Of a stretch of DNA of 64,000 nt, positions 18,101 to 25,282 are shown in pieces. The stretch's first letter is position 1; each line of letters starts with the position of its first letter. Under the pieces are notes generated by a model. That model was not told where the DNA came from. It made no database searches and worked only from the letters and a program-made list of their open reading frames with translations. The stretch spans positions 1-64,000 of the forward strand of contig JADJFE010000040.1 of the NCBI GenBank assembly GCA_016708725.1, given 5' to 3'. Source of the stretch: Candidatus Aalborgicola bjergmarkensis. GTDB lineage: Bacteria; Pseudomonadota; Gammaproteobacteria; Burkholderiales; Burkholderiaceae_C. Both the position numbers and the translations under genes were made by a program.

Positions 18101-18731
18101 CCTGCTCCATGCAATCGGCACCCTATGCAAAGTGTCGTTCAAAGACGTACTCATGGGCTTTGACGGTCTGGTCAAGCAAGCCGCACAGCGCATGGAAAAA
18201 GAGGTGGCACCCATCGAAGTCCTTGGTGTGGCCGACATCTGGATTGACCCCAACGCCTACCGTCCCTTTTTTCGCACCCTGGTGCACGTCTTTCGCAATG
18301 CCGTCGCCCATGGCCTGGAAACGCCCGAAGCCAGGTGGGAGGCCGAGAAGGACGACGCGGGGAAAATCACCTGCACCGTGGCGTTGCAGGACAACACCAT
18401 TCACCTGTGCATTGCCGATGATGGTGCCGGCATCAATCTGCAAGCCTTGCGCCAGCGTGCAATTACCCACGGCATTTATGCTGCGGATGCGGTGGCGCAC
18501 ATTCCAGACGACACCATTGCGCAGTTGATTTTCAGGGACAACATCAGTACAAAAAAGGAAGTGAGTGACCTCGCGGGTCGGGGCATAGGCCTGGCAGCGG
18601 TACTGAATGCGACGAAAAATATCGGGGGTGCAGTCGTGGTCAGGACGATGGCTGGACAAGGCACCCGGTTTCTGTTTACCCTGCCTTTGCAACCGGCTAT
18701 TTCAAACAAAGAGGCGTGCTATGTCCAATAA
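15162..18731 (+). CDS. Multi-PAS CheA-like histidine kinase
   Basis: A 1,189-residue soluble kinase without membrane segments. It has an N-terminal PAS domain, then four near-identical PAS units each opening with SILDxAPxGI and closing with (I/F)EDISxRK, then a sixth, divergent PAS-like region (from LLLDNSGEGFLTF). An HPt-like helix follows with the likely phosphorylated His873 in REIHTYKGLL, and a CheA-type ATPase domain with HVFRNAVAHGLE, DDGAGIN and AGRGIGLAAV. There is no P2 or CheW-like domain. ATG 15162 has AAGGA upstream; a GTG at 15105 is possible. It overlaps the CheX-like gene by 11 nt, and a CheY-like gene follows. Confidence 0.88.
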   Translation: MGISTGSSEIELLRGLEALRAINEEYQLLLDAASDSICSFDPDGRYRYVNQAFANGLGCQPVDIIGKNIGDIFSQDEADKRFAVVQWVFAHGQSKIVEVRVPRPGGDRYFVTTVKPIVDSGGVVVSVICTSKDITDRKVMEAELERRTTALEHANKQAQQSLATIHSILDTAPVGISVLDAELRHTHINQKYVQTTGYSVEELLTHTHQRFFPSRLEFEQFIERISRVIASGKTYSEERQNIYKNGSLVWVCIQVNAVDPKDFRRGFVIAIEDISGRKQAEQEIRESHQRLENTLRDLRTTQEELIQSSARTQSILDAAPIGIYLVDENVRITHANTKFFQFTGRPSEKLIGRTPQRLFPSNEDFEGYVARAAKSLAEGRTYIEERSVVGKDGALLWARTQVCAVVPGEPEKGMVATIEDISDRKHAEQEIKDTLTKFQSILDTAPVGISLLDAQLRHTHVNKKYVQITGYLTEEWLGKTHQHVFPSEYEFELYVQRTSGALLAGQTYREEIQLVHPDGFPRWLNTQINAIDPKDFSRGFVIAIEEISGRKKTEKELKDALAITQSILDSSPLGISLFDSRLRHKRVNTPFERLTGYTADEIYGHTAHRFFSSTDKFLEFVERAMNAVIQGQIYFEELQLKRKSGNLAWIRLNITLLDPKDPNQGTVIVFEDISDRKKSEQVILESHQALQTTQNQLRLLLDNSGEGFLTFGPDLLIDAQYSLACETMLGCSPAGCPAAEVFFHDDPVKANLFGTIITSVLSESDPDTQECMLSLLPTEIARAEIILKVEYKALDNSQFMVVLTDITAQRHTESLLRQERQRLELIVMAVSDRRNFFETIDAFREFLGTDLPRMLQSRQAPLLLAKDLYREIHTYKGLLSQFSFPSIPKVLHEIESRLASLLSLGEALTIQQLGCLASSQTLQAPFEADLAVLSEALGEEFLLYGDSIVLTEAQARQLEMLAIRLLRGETVDTSVAEIRNLLHAIGTLCKVSFKDVLMGFDGLVKQAAQRMEKEVAPIEVLGVADIWIDPNAYRPFFRTLVHVFRNAVAHGLETPEARWEAEKDDAGKITCTVALQDNTIHLCIADDGAGINLQALRQRAITHGIYAADAVAHIPDDTIAQLIFRDNISTKKEVSDLAGRGIGLAAVLNATKNIGGAVVVRTMAGQGTRFLFTLPLQPAISNKEACYVQ

Positions 18732-19239
18732 CAACGTCGAAGAGGTGATGCAGTCCGCCATTGCCCGAACGTGCAGCTATTTTGAGACGGAGTTCGGAAT
18801 TGGCGTTACGGCGGTTGATGTAGGCGTGGGTAATCTTGATTCGCTGGCTTTGCTGGACATGACCGCGATCATCGGCATGGGCGGTTTGGTCAATCTGTTG
18901 ATTGCCTTTAGTTTTCAGGACGGGTTGATCAATGCCCTGTACCAGCGCATGACCAGTGATATACAGGTACAGCCCGACGAAGTGGATATGTACCGGGAAG
19001 CAGCCGCCGGGGAAGTGGTCAACACCATTCTTGGACACTGTACGATTGACCTGCAAAAACTGGATCGACAGGGTATCTCCATGACACCCCCCGTTATTCT
19101 TGACCGGACCAAGACAATTCGGCGCATGAAGAATTCGATGTTTTATTCGCAGAGCCTGAAAACGACTTTTGGGCGGATGAGCATCAATCTCGTGGGGCCG
19201 CTGGAACTGTTTGATATAAATCTTGATTACTCAAAATGA
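18721..19239 (+). CDS. CheX-like phosphatase
   Basis: A 172-residue protein of the CheC/CheX/FliY fold. The active-site pattern E-x2-N-x22-P is seen exactly: Glu98, Asn101 and Pro124 in EVVNTILG...TPP. CheX proteins dephosphorylate CheY-type receivers. It overlaps the kinase gene by 11 nt and is followed 7 bp later by a CheY-like gene, so kinase, receiver and phosphatase form one circuit. No flagellar or receptor genes are adjacent, so the output need not be chemotaxis. Confidence 0.8.
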   Translation: MSNNNVEEVMQSAIARTCSYFETEFGIGVTAVDVGVGNLDSLALLDMTAIIGMGGLVNLLIAFSFQDGLINALYQRMTSDIQVQPDEVDMYREAAAGEVVNTILGHCTIDLQKLDRQGISMTPPVILDRTKTIRRMKNSMFYSQSLKTTFGRMSINLVGPLELFDINLDYSK

Positions 19240-19246
19240 GGTTGCA

Positions 19247-19675
19247 ATGGATTCAATGGATTCTCTGAATATTTTGGTGGTTGACGACTCTCCCATCATC
19301 ACCCGCAAACTGACCATGATGCTGGAACTGCTGGGCTACCGGGTAGTCAAGACAGCAGCCACGGGAACCGATGCCATTTCGGCCTACAAGACCTGCAAAC
19401 CGGACGTGGTGACCATGGACATCACCATGCCCGATATGGATGGCATCGAGGCGACCAGGCGCATCATTACAGAGTTTCCCGAAGCCAAGATCGTGATGGT
19501 CACCTCGCACGGCCAGGAAAAAATGGTAATCGACGCGCTCAAGGCGGGCGCCAAAGGCTATGTGCTCAAACCGTTTGACGGGCAAAAGCTCTATGAAGCG
19601 ATCCAAAAGGCTTGTAAGCGGGTTGTGCTCAAGGACAAGTTGCGTGCGGAAGCAATGCTGAGGGACGCGCAGTAG
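19247..19675 (+). CDS. CheY-like single-domain response regulator
   Basis: A 142-residue receiver with no output domain. Acidic pocket Asp13-Asp14, phosphoacceptor Asp58 in VVTMDITMPDMDG, Thr86 in VMVTSHG and Lys108 in YVLKPFD are present. Likely receives phosphate from the upstream CheA-like kinase and is reset by the CheX-like protein. ATG 19247 is chosen because GAGG precedes it by six bases; it lies 7 bp after the CheX stop. Confidence 0.92.
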   Translation: MDSMDSLNILVVDDSPIITRKLTMMLELLGYRVVKTAATGTDAISAYKTCKPDVVTMDITMPDMDGIEATRRIITEFPEAKIVMVTSHGQEKMVIDALKAGAKGYVLKPFDGQKLYEAIQKACKRVVLKDKLRAEAMLRDAQ

Positions 19676-19719
19676 CCCAAGCGACAAAGTTTATAGTGAT
19701 GTGGTCGTTGGATTTGGCT

Positions 19720-20037
19720 CCCTCGCCCCAGCGGGGAGAGCATACAAGGGCTGGGGAGAGGGGCTGCTGGTGGCTTTGCGCTGGAATTTCATATTGCCCG
19801 TGATATGACATATGCAAAAACTGCGATGCGAAACCCTCTTGTAAGCCTTTGTGGCATCTTTTTGGCCACAAATAAGGCATCAAATAAGCCTCCAGCCCCC
19901 GTGGGATGTGCGGTTGCAGCTATTAATGATATAGCAACAATAATCTCGTCCACAGCACCGCAGAACGTCCAGAGAGCCGCACCATGACAAGCCAGTCCCC
20001 TCTCCCCAGCCCTCTCCCCAAATGGGGATTTTGAGGA
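19720..20037. repeat. Imperfect inverted-repeat element
   Basis: GGGCTGGGGAGAGGGG at 19747-19762 has its inverse at about 19997-20012, and outside these arms CCCCAGCGGGGAGAG is mirrored by CTCTCCCCAAATGGGG. The arms are about 45 bases with gaps and enclose some 230 bp that contains dispersed repeat copy 4 but no gene. It could be a small non-autonomous element or a pair of inverted intergenic repeats. Its right end abuts the 365-bp repeat. Confidence 0.5.
19887..19924 (+). repeat. Dispersed repeat copy 4
   Basis: AAGCCTCCAGCCCCCGTGGG then ATGTGCGGTTGCAGCTAT. The 5' part is degenerate; the GTGGGATGTGCGG core and AGCTATTAAT end match the family. Confidence 0.6.
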
Positions 20038-20384
20038 CGGGTCAGGATGCGATGCTTGGGGTCGTGCGGTTGGATTTCCTATCCACCAATGGCAGTGCCG
20101 CCAATCCGCCGGACGCCAGTGTGCGTGTGGCGCTGACCAAGAAGCGATCGCACGGGTTCGCAGCAGGTGCCATGTCAGTAAAAAAACATAGCAACTTCCG
20201 CTTGATACGTAAGGCGTACAGCCAGATTTGCCTTGATTTATTCCCCTCAAAACAGGTCAAAGCGCCGCCAGCAACCGCCACAGAGGGCAAAACTGGCCGT
20301 TTTCGGGTGTTTTTGTATGGCAAATCGGGCTGTAAGCCCCATAGAATAAGCGGGAATAGCTCCTGTATCAGGAGCAATTTGGCA
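20020..20384 (+). repeat. 365-bp direct repeat, copy A
   Basis: From AAATGGGGATTTTGAGGACG to GGAGCAATTTGGCA, this stretch recurs at 24766-25129 in the same direction with roughly 95% identity by eye. It includes one dispersed repeat unit at 20328-20361. No convincing gene is inside: the open frames are not preserved between the two copies (copy B gains a stop where copy A reads on). The two copies frame a 4.4-kb block with the ATPase-TPR pair and a broken PIN module. Confidence 0.9.
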
Positions 20385-20561
20385 AATGTCCTGGGCCGGG
20401 AACCGGATGTAGGCGGGCGGGACTTTTACACCAACCAGATCACCACGCATGCAAAAACCGTGGGCCAGGTGCTGGCAGAAATATCGGACAGCCCGGAAAA
20501 CATCGTCCAGCTTGCCGGGGTGATAGAAAACGGCATCACCTACACCGCATGGATGGGATGA
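20385..20561 (+). pseudogene. DUF4214 C-terminal fragment
   Basis: In frame to the stop at 20561 reads ANVLGREPDVGGRDFYTNQI, then QVLAEISDSPENIVQLAGVI and ENGITYT. This is the C-terminal unit of a DUF4214 domain (compare NVLHRSPDPGGYSWW and ENQLGVIGVIQNGI in the RTX protein ending at 33831). No upstream part is present: the frame begins inside the 365-bp repeat. It is a remnant left by the event that placed that repeat here. Confidence 0.7.
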
Positions 20562-20589
20562 TGCTGCGCGGGTTTAGGAACGTTTTATA

Positions 20590-20625
20590 GGCTGTATGGC
20601 TCATGGATAGAGCGGTAACAGCTAT
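20590..20625 (+). repeat. Dispersed repeat copy 6
   Basis: GGCTGTATGGCTCATGGATA then GAGCGGTAACAGCTAT, between the DUF4214 remnant and the ATPase gene, in the likely promoter area of the latter. Confidence 0.7.
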
Positions 20626-20678
20626 TCTTTCATGAGCAAGCCGCTTGACAGCCAAATCCTTGGACGATAATCACAGCC

Positions 20679-22013
20679 ATGGACAAACAACAACTTCGCC
20701 AATTCCGCGCCGCTTTGGCTGGAACAGACATCGCCCTAGCACCCGATGATCCGCGCTATGTCCCGGGCCTGCACGGAACGCCCGAAGAAGATGTCATCAG
20801 CGCGTTGTTTGAAGAGATATTGACCCGCTCAGAGCAGGATAGCCAGCTCTTCTACTTCACGGGACAGCGCGGCACAGGCAAGAGCACGGAGCTGCGCAGG
20901 TTGGAGCAAATGCTACTTGGAGAACAGGCCCAGGTGATCCGGTTTGACAGCCTCGACTTCCTCACCGAGACAGAAAAAGTCACGGTTGAAAGCGTGTTGC
21001 TGCTGGTCACCGCAGGTCTGGCAGCCTGGGTAGATGAACACCACAAAAAAGACTTTCTGACATCAAGCGCCTGGACAAACTTTTCGAATTGGCTCCAGAC
21101 TGACGTGGAACTCACCGAAGTATCCGCGTCCGGTCTCAAACTCAAACTCAAAGAGCAGCAGGCCTCGGTGGCGAAAAAGATTCGCGCGCTTTCCACGCCC
21201 CTGGAATGGACCAAAAAGGTGCAGACTTTTGCCGGTGCGATTGTTGACTTCATCCGGTCAAAAACCCGCCGCACGCGGGTCGTGGTCATTGTTGACTCGC
21301 TGGAACGCTTGCGCGGCGTCTCCGGGGACGAGCAGGATGCCATGTTCCAGCACGTCATCACGACCTTTGCCGGTGACTTTGACCGGCTGCGCATCCCCGG
21401 TGCTAGCGTGGTGTATTCCGTCCCCCCCTATCTGGCGCTCATGGCCGACGTGCGCAACTTCGTCACCTGCCACGCCCTGGCCTCGGTACGGGTGTATGCC
21501 AAGCCGATTGTCGACCGCAGCCCAACTGCCGAACGGCGCACAGCGCGCCCGCAAGGTCTGGCAAAAATGCGCGACCTCATTGAGCGGCGCTATCCCCAAT
21601 GGAGTCAGGTATTGGAAGCCTCCGCACTGGATGCGTTATCACTGGCATCCGGTGGCGATCTGCGGCACTTCATGCAACGCCTGGTATCGGGCGTAGTGGG
21701 CAAGGCGCAATTTGCCCTGGACCGCCTGCCCTTGCGCGCAGACGATGCCGTGGTTCTACAGGTCATTGATGAAAATCGCGGCGAAACCGAACGCCTTACG
21801 GTAAAAAGCGAATGGCCTTTGCTGCAAGACATTGCGCGCAGCCACAATGCCATTGCCGCAGACCGGGACGACTCGCTGCGTACCCTGGCACGCCTGTTTG
21901 ATACGCGCGTGATCCTGAACTACCGCAACGGCGCCGAATGGTTCGACATTCACCCCCTGCTCTGGCCCCTGATCGACAGCTTGCATGCGCCTCCACCCAC
22001 TCCCTCCCCTTGA
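20679..22013 (+). CDS. P-loop (STAND/AAA-like) ATPase of an ATPase-TPR pair
   Basis: A 444-residue soluble protein. Walker A is GQRGTGKST (62-70) and Walker B VVVIVDSLE (201-209). The region between is a long helical insert (about 100-180), and the C-terminal part has LASGGDLRHFMQRLV and a DTRVILNYRNG segment like the winged-helix end of STAND or ORC-type ATPases. No nuclease or DNA-binding motif is evident. It overlaps the following TPR gene by 29 nt, so the two products likely work together. The ATG has no strong ribosome site. The pair lies between 365-bp direct repeats, which suggests horizontal acquisition. Confidence 0.7.
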   Translation: MDKQQLRQFRAALAGTDIALAPDDPRYVPGLHGTPEEDVISALFEEILTRSEQDSQLFYFTGQRGTGKSTELRRLEQMLLGEQAQVIRFDSLDFLTETEKVTVESVLLLVTAGLAAWVDEHHKKDFLTSSAWTNFSNWLQTDVELTEVSASGLKLKLKEQQASVAKKIRALSTPLEWTKKVQTFAGAIVDFIRSKTRRTRVVVIVDSLERLRGVSGDEQDAMFQHVITTFAGDFDRLRIPGASVVYSVPPYLALMADVRNFVTCHALASVRVYAKPIVDRSPTAERRTARPQGLAKMRDLIERRYPQWSQVLEASALDALSLASGGDLRHFMQRLVSGVVGKAQFALDRLPLRADDAVVLQVIDENRGETERLTVKSEWPLLQDIARSHNAIAADRDDSLRTLARLFDTRVILNYRNGAEWFDIHPLLWPLIDSLHAPPPTPSP

Positions 22014-23109
22014 GTCGGCTTGGCAAACGCTGCGCAGCAGCCTGGAATGGGCGCAGGAATTTGGACTTGTATTCGTATTTTGTAGCGACGCACGCGCCAA
22101 ACAAGCATTGTTCCAACGGGCCAATGACCTGATGCAAGCGCAGGTTCGCCCCTTCCAGCGCCCCGAAATTCGCCAAGCTACCGATCTACCGAAAAAACTG
22201 CTTCCTTTGGCAATTAACCCGGCCAGCGTCCACGCCGCAACAGGCATGCCCTTGTGGCTGGACCTGGATGGACATCCAGGCTCTGCGGACTGGGACCAGG
22301 CCCGGAGGGAATTCCTGCACCGGCTCAACGAACGGCGCGCCACGCTGGCCCGCGAACATACGCACACCGTTGTTCTGGCGTTACCGCTGGACTGGACCAA
22401 GCAAGCCGCCGAGGCCGCCCCGGATTTGTGGACGATTCGCCAGCCATCGGTCTATCTGGACACACAAAGCCATGCGCAAGCGCTGCAACCATTTGCACGA
22501 ACACCGGATGCAAGGCCCGTTGCCCAGGAACGCACCCCAGAACACACTGCGGCCAGCACGCACTTGCCAGCAGCCGTTTTACGCTGGCAGGCCAGCAAAG
22601 AAAGTGGCCAGGCAGAGCTCTCACTCTGGGATGCGACCCAAGCCAGTGAAGCCGCCCTGGCATCGGGTCACAGTGAACTGGCGTGGCAAATCGCTCAGGA
22701 AACGGTCGAACATGCGCGCACCGTGATCGACAAATCTGGGAAAACCCCCAAACATCTGCGCGATCTTGCTGCCTCGATGAACAATCTGGGCGATGTAGCC
22801 CAGAGGCTAGGGCGACTGGAGGAGGCTCAACAGGCCTTTGCATCTGCGGTCCAACTGGCTAACGACCTGGTTGAAAGCTACGGCGAAACGGCAATGGCGC
22901 TTGATACTCTGGCCTATGGAAAAATGCACCTGGGCTTCACCCTGGAGCAACAGGGACTGGCTGCCGAGGCCCAACCCCATCGCACGCAGGCACGCCACCT
23001 GTTCCAGCGTCTGGCGCTGGCCATGCCACATGACCGACGGTACGAAACTGCACTAAGACAGCTGGAGGCACCGCCCGGTACCTTGGTACGCGATGGCAGT
23101 GCCTCATAG
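21985..23109 (+). CDS. TPR protein partner of the ATPase
   Basis: A 374-residue protein. The N-terminal 150 residues hold LVFVFCSDARAKQALFQRA, a PLWLDLDG segment, WDQARREFLHRLNERRATL and AAPDLWTIRQP. I recall this layout from proteins encoded beside STAND-type ATPases, where it is of unknown function. The C-terminal part has TPR-like helix pairs (DLAASMNNLGDVAQRLGRLE, EAQQAFASAVQLAND). No signal peptide. Its start lies inside the ATPase gene. A sensor or scaffold role for the ATPase is inferred only from this arrangement. Confidence 0.65.
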   Translation: MRLHPLPPLESAWQTLRSSLEWAQEFGLVFVFCSDARAKQALFQRANDLMQAQVRPFQRPEIRQATDLPKKLLPLAINPASVHAATGMPLWLDLDGHPGSADWDQARREFLHRLNERRATLAREHTHTVVLALPLDWTKQAAEAAPDLWTIRQPSVYLDTQSHAQALQPFARTPDARPVAQERTPEHTAASTHLPAAVLRWQASKESGQAELSLWDATQASEAALASGHSELAWQIAQETVEHARTVIDKSGKTPKHLRDLAASMNNLGDVAQRLGRLEEAQQAFASAVQLANDLVESYGETAMALDTLAYGKMHLGFTLEQQGLAAEAQPHRTQARHLFQRLALAMPHDRRYETALRQLEAPPGTLVRDGSAS

Positions 23110-23230
23110 ACAATTGGATCGCCCCGGTTTTTGAGAAGACTCCAATCTTGAAAGAATGGAGTTTCCAAAATGCCAGAAAATGACGCTTTCACATATTGCA
23201 ACTGTGGAAAGACGGTCTACTCTCCAATTG

Positions 23231-23414
23231 ATAGCTGTTCCCGCACATTCCGTAAGGGCTACAACCAGATTTCCCCATTATTTTCTCATCATCCCGGCCC
23301 ATCCTGGTCCATAACGCCCCCATCTTGGCCCACCCGGCGGCCAGCGGCTGGTGCATGTCAGAGTTTTTTTATGCCAATCGGCTTGCAGGGCTTATGGGAC
23401 GTGCGGGAACAGCT
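23231..23414. mobile_element. MITE-like element, copy 1 (184 bp)
   Basis: Begins ATAGCTGTTCCCGCACATTC and ends GACGTGCGGGAACAGCT: two oppositely oriented dispersed-repeat units form terminal inverted repeats around about 115 bp. A second copy lies at 53945-54119, with the internal sequence also conserved (CCCCATCTTGGCC, CCCGGCGG, GGCTGGTGCATG). No transposase inside. Non-autonomous mobilisation is inferred. The rest of 23110-23855 (especially 23415-23695) holds nothing I can identify. Confidence 0.7.
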
Positions 23415-23695
23415 CCCAAAAGCGCAGCACTGCCAATGCTGCGACGGATTCGCACACCATGCCCACCGGCCCCTGGTGTGCCTGGGCGCATCAAGCTGCG
23501 AAAGCTGCTTTGCTTTGTGCCCGCAGGCGCAATATTGGAGGTGGCAATGGCTGCCGCAGGGGAGACAGCACGGCAGGCTACAAGCCACCACTGACAAACT
23601 GTGCCGCAGGTGTGAGCCCGGCGGCTGCTTCATCGCCCTTTATCTATCGCCAAATAATTAAAATTTGAATGAATTCGTTTTTAACTCGCCTTTTA

Positions 23696-23731
23696 ATAGC
23701 TGCTTGCGCACGTCTGGTAAGCGGAAACGGT
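23696..23731 (-). repeat. Dispersed repeat, degenerate copy
   Basis: TAGCTGCTTGCGCACGTCTG then GTAAGCGGAA resembles the minus-orientation family sequence, with several mismatches. Only the AGCTG end and GCGCAC core are clear. Confidence 0.4.
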
Positions 23732-23823
23732 GTTTTTGACATCAAACTCCGGTACCACGGGAACTGCCGTTTCTGCCATTGCCGCCTGCAAGGGCGCGCG
23801 CATGGAGGGCACCGCTCAGGTCC

Positions 23824-23854
23824 AGCCCGGTGCTGTTGGCACGGGCACCGGGCT
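23824..23854. other. Strong hairpin after the truncated PIN gene
   Basis: AGCCCGGTGC and GCACCGGGCT form a 10-bp perfect stem with an 11-base loop just beyond the PIN stop. No T-run follows on either strand, so it is not a classical terminator; it may mark the breakpoint that truncated the toxin. Confidence 0.5.
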
Positions 23855-23855
23855 G

Positions 23856-24095
23856 CTACGTTTGTAGCGCTGCAATGCGCTTGGCCAACCTGGCATAGTG
23901 CAGGGTTCGGCTCAACTCATCCACCAGCACCGGGCTGCTGTACAGGGTAATGCGGGTAATGCTGCTGTCCAATGCCAGCTCCAGCAAACGCCGGGAATGG
24001 CCTCCCCACAGCAAACCCGATACCACCACATTGGTATCGAGTACCAGGCGCAGCCGCTTGCCACCCAGCCTATCGCTCAGGCCGCTGCTGCTCAA
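23856..24095 (-). pseudogene. Truncated PIN-family toxin
   Basis: A 79-residue frame: RLVLDTNVVVSGLLWGG, then SSPVLVDELSRTLHYARLAKRI. This is the N-terminal half of PIN toxins of the 'putative toxin component, PIN family' group, normally about 130-140 residues. The later acidic residues (the DDHVIACA and D-rich segment) are missing, so catalysis is unlikely. It overlaps the antitoxin stop as ATGA, so the module was once intact. The break falls beside the hairpin at 23824-23854. Confidence 0.75.
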
Positions 24096-24335
24096 TGGGC
24101 CGCCTGCTTGCGGCGCTGGGCGCGCACGGCTTGCACCTGTTCATCAATCATCTGCTCGATCTCCGGCGTCAATTCCTCGGGCGACGCACTGGCCCACATG
24201 GTGCGCAAGGCATCCCCGGCCTGGCGCTTGAGTTGTTCGCGCAGCATGGCCTCCAGTGCCTGCGGCGTGAGCAGGCCAGCAGCTTGGGCACTTTGGGCCA
24301 GCACATCGGGCAATTCAACTTGAACGGTGGTCATA
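24092..24335 (-). CDS. Antitoxin of the broken PIN module
   Basis: An 80-residue protein, MTTVQVELPDVLAQSAQAAG, then TPQALEAMLREQLKRQAG and a charged tail (RAQRRKQAAH). It resembles small VapB-type antitoxins that accompany PIN toxins. ATG 24335 is preferred because AGAGGAA precedes it. It may still bind DNA or act on other toxins, but its own partner is truncated. Sequence upstream of its start matches part of the 365-bp repeat in inverted orientation. Confidence 0.7.
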
Positions 24336-24350
24336 AGGATTCCTCTTTTG

Positions 24351-24400
24351 CGGATAGGAAATTCAACCGCACGCCCCCAAGTATCGCAGCCTGCCCCGCC
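24351..24400 (-). repeat. Inverted partial copy of the 365-bp repeat
   Basis: On the minus strand this stretch, upstream of the antitoxin, matches the first 50-60 bases of the direct repeats (GATGCGATGCTTGGGG-like, then GTGCGGTTGGATTTCCTATC-like) with several mismatches. It suggests the repeat's left end derives from, or is shared with, the leader of a toxin-antitoxin operon. 24401-24765 shows no gene I can support. Confidence 0.6.
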
Positions 24401-24765
24401 CCCATTGAGGGTAAAAAGCTGGAACGGGCGGCATTCTTCGTAGAGCATGGCTCACTGGAGTAGCCAGCACTTCTGGTCCCATTGCTGCAGAAAACATCTA
24501 CCCTCGCGTCAACTTGGATGACCCACGGAGATGCGGTTCAAACGCTCACCGTCCAAGTCGCCTCTGAGAATGTCAATTCACAGTTCAGAATCGGCATCCC
24601 CACCGGCTTGCGCGAGATATCCTGGACGGTACGCACCGATCAGCATTTCCCAAACGTTTTGCTTTCCACTGGGGCATCCCCCGTTGCCCGCAAGAAAACC
24701 CAAAATGGCACACGAGCGAAAAAACAGGCCGTTTCGACTGCCAAACCGAGGATCGCAATGTACCA

Positions 24766-25129
24766 AAATGGGGATTCTGAGGACGGATCAGGATGCGATG
24801 CTTGGGGTCGTGCGGTTGGATTTCCTATCCGCCAATGGCAGTGCCGCCAATCCGCCGGACGCCAGTGTGCGTGTGGCGCTGACCAAGAAGCGATCTCACG
24901 GGTTCGCAGCAGGTGCCATGTAAATAAAAAACATAGCAACTCCCGATTGATACATAAGGCATACAGCCCGATTTGCCTTGAATTCCCCCCCTCAAAACAG
25001 GTCAAAGCGCCGCCAGCAACCGCCACAGAGGGAAAAACTGGCCGTTTTCGGGTGTTTTTGTATGGCAAATCGGGCTGTAAGCCCCATAGAATAAGCGGGA
25101 ACAGCTCCTGTATCAGGAGCAATTTGGCA
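24766..25129 (+). repeat. 365-bp direct repeat, copy B
   Basis: Second copy of 20020-20384, same direction, differing by about 17 scattered substitutions and one deleted base. It contains a dispersed repeat unit at 25073-25106. It lies upstream of the hybrid kinase gene. Differences spread evenly, so the duplication is not brand new. 25130-25282 should hold the kinase promoter; a 22-bp word at 25230-25251 (TGCCAGAAAATGATGCTTTC) is also found at 23171-23192. Confidence 0.9.
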
Positions 25130-25282
25130 TCAACAAATATACCCTGTCCTGAGCTGGACGGTGGATACAGTGCGCTGCCTTGCCAGCTATCCGAAGACGG
25201 GCTACTGCTGTTCCTATAAGATAACCAGCTGCCAGAAAATGATGCTTTCACCCTTCGCTCTTTCATCCATTGACCCATTGCC

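Noticed and set aside
20022..20390. Start of an open frame (MGILRTGQDAMLGVV) leading into the DUF4214 fragment
   Set aside because: The part inside the 365-bp repeat is interrupted in the other copy and has no family match; only the DUF4214 tail is meaningful.
23415..23695. Cys-rich plus-strand open frames after the MITE-like element
   Set aside because: Several overlapping frames exist, none has a ribosome site or family pattern, and the cysteines come from TGC/TGT-rich DNA.
24482..25219. A 245-residue open frame across copy B of the long repeat
   Set aside because: It runs through repeat DNA, has no recognisable domain and is not maintained in copy A.
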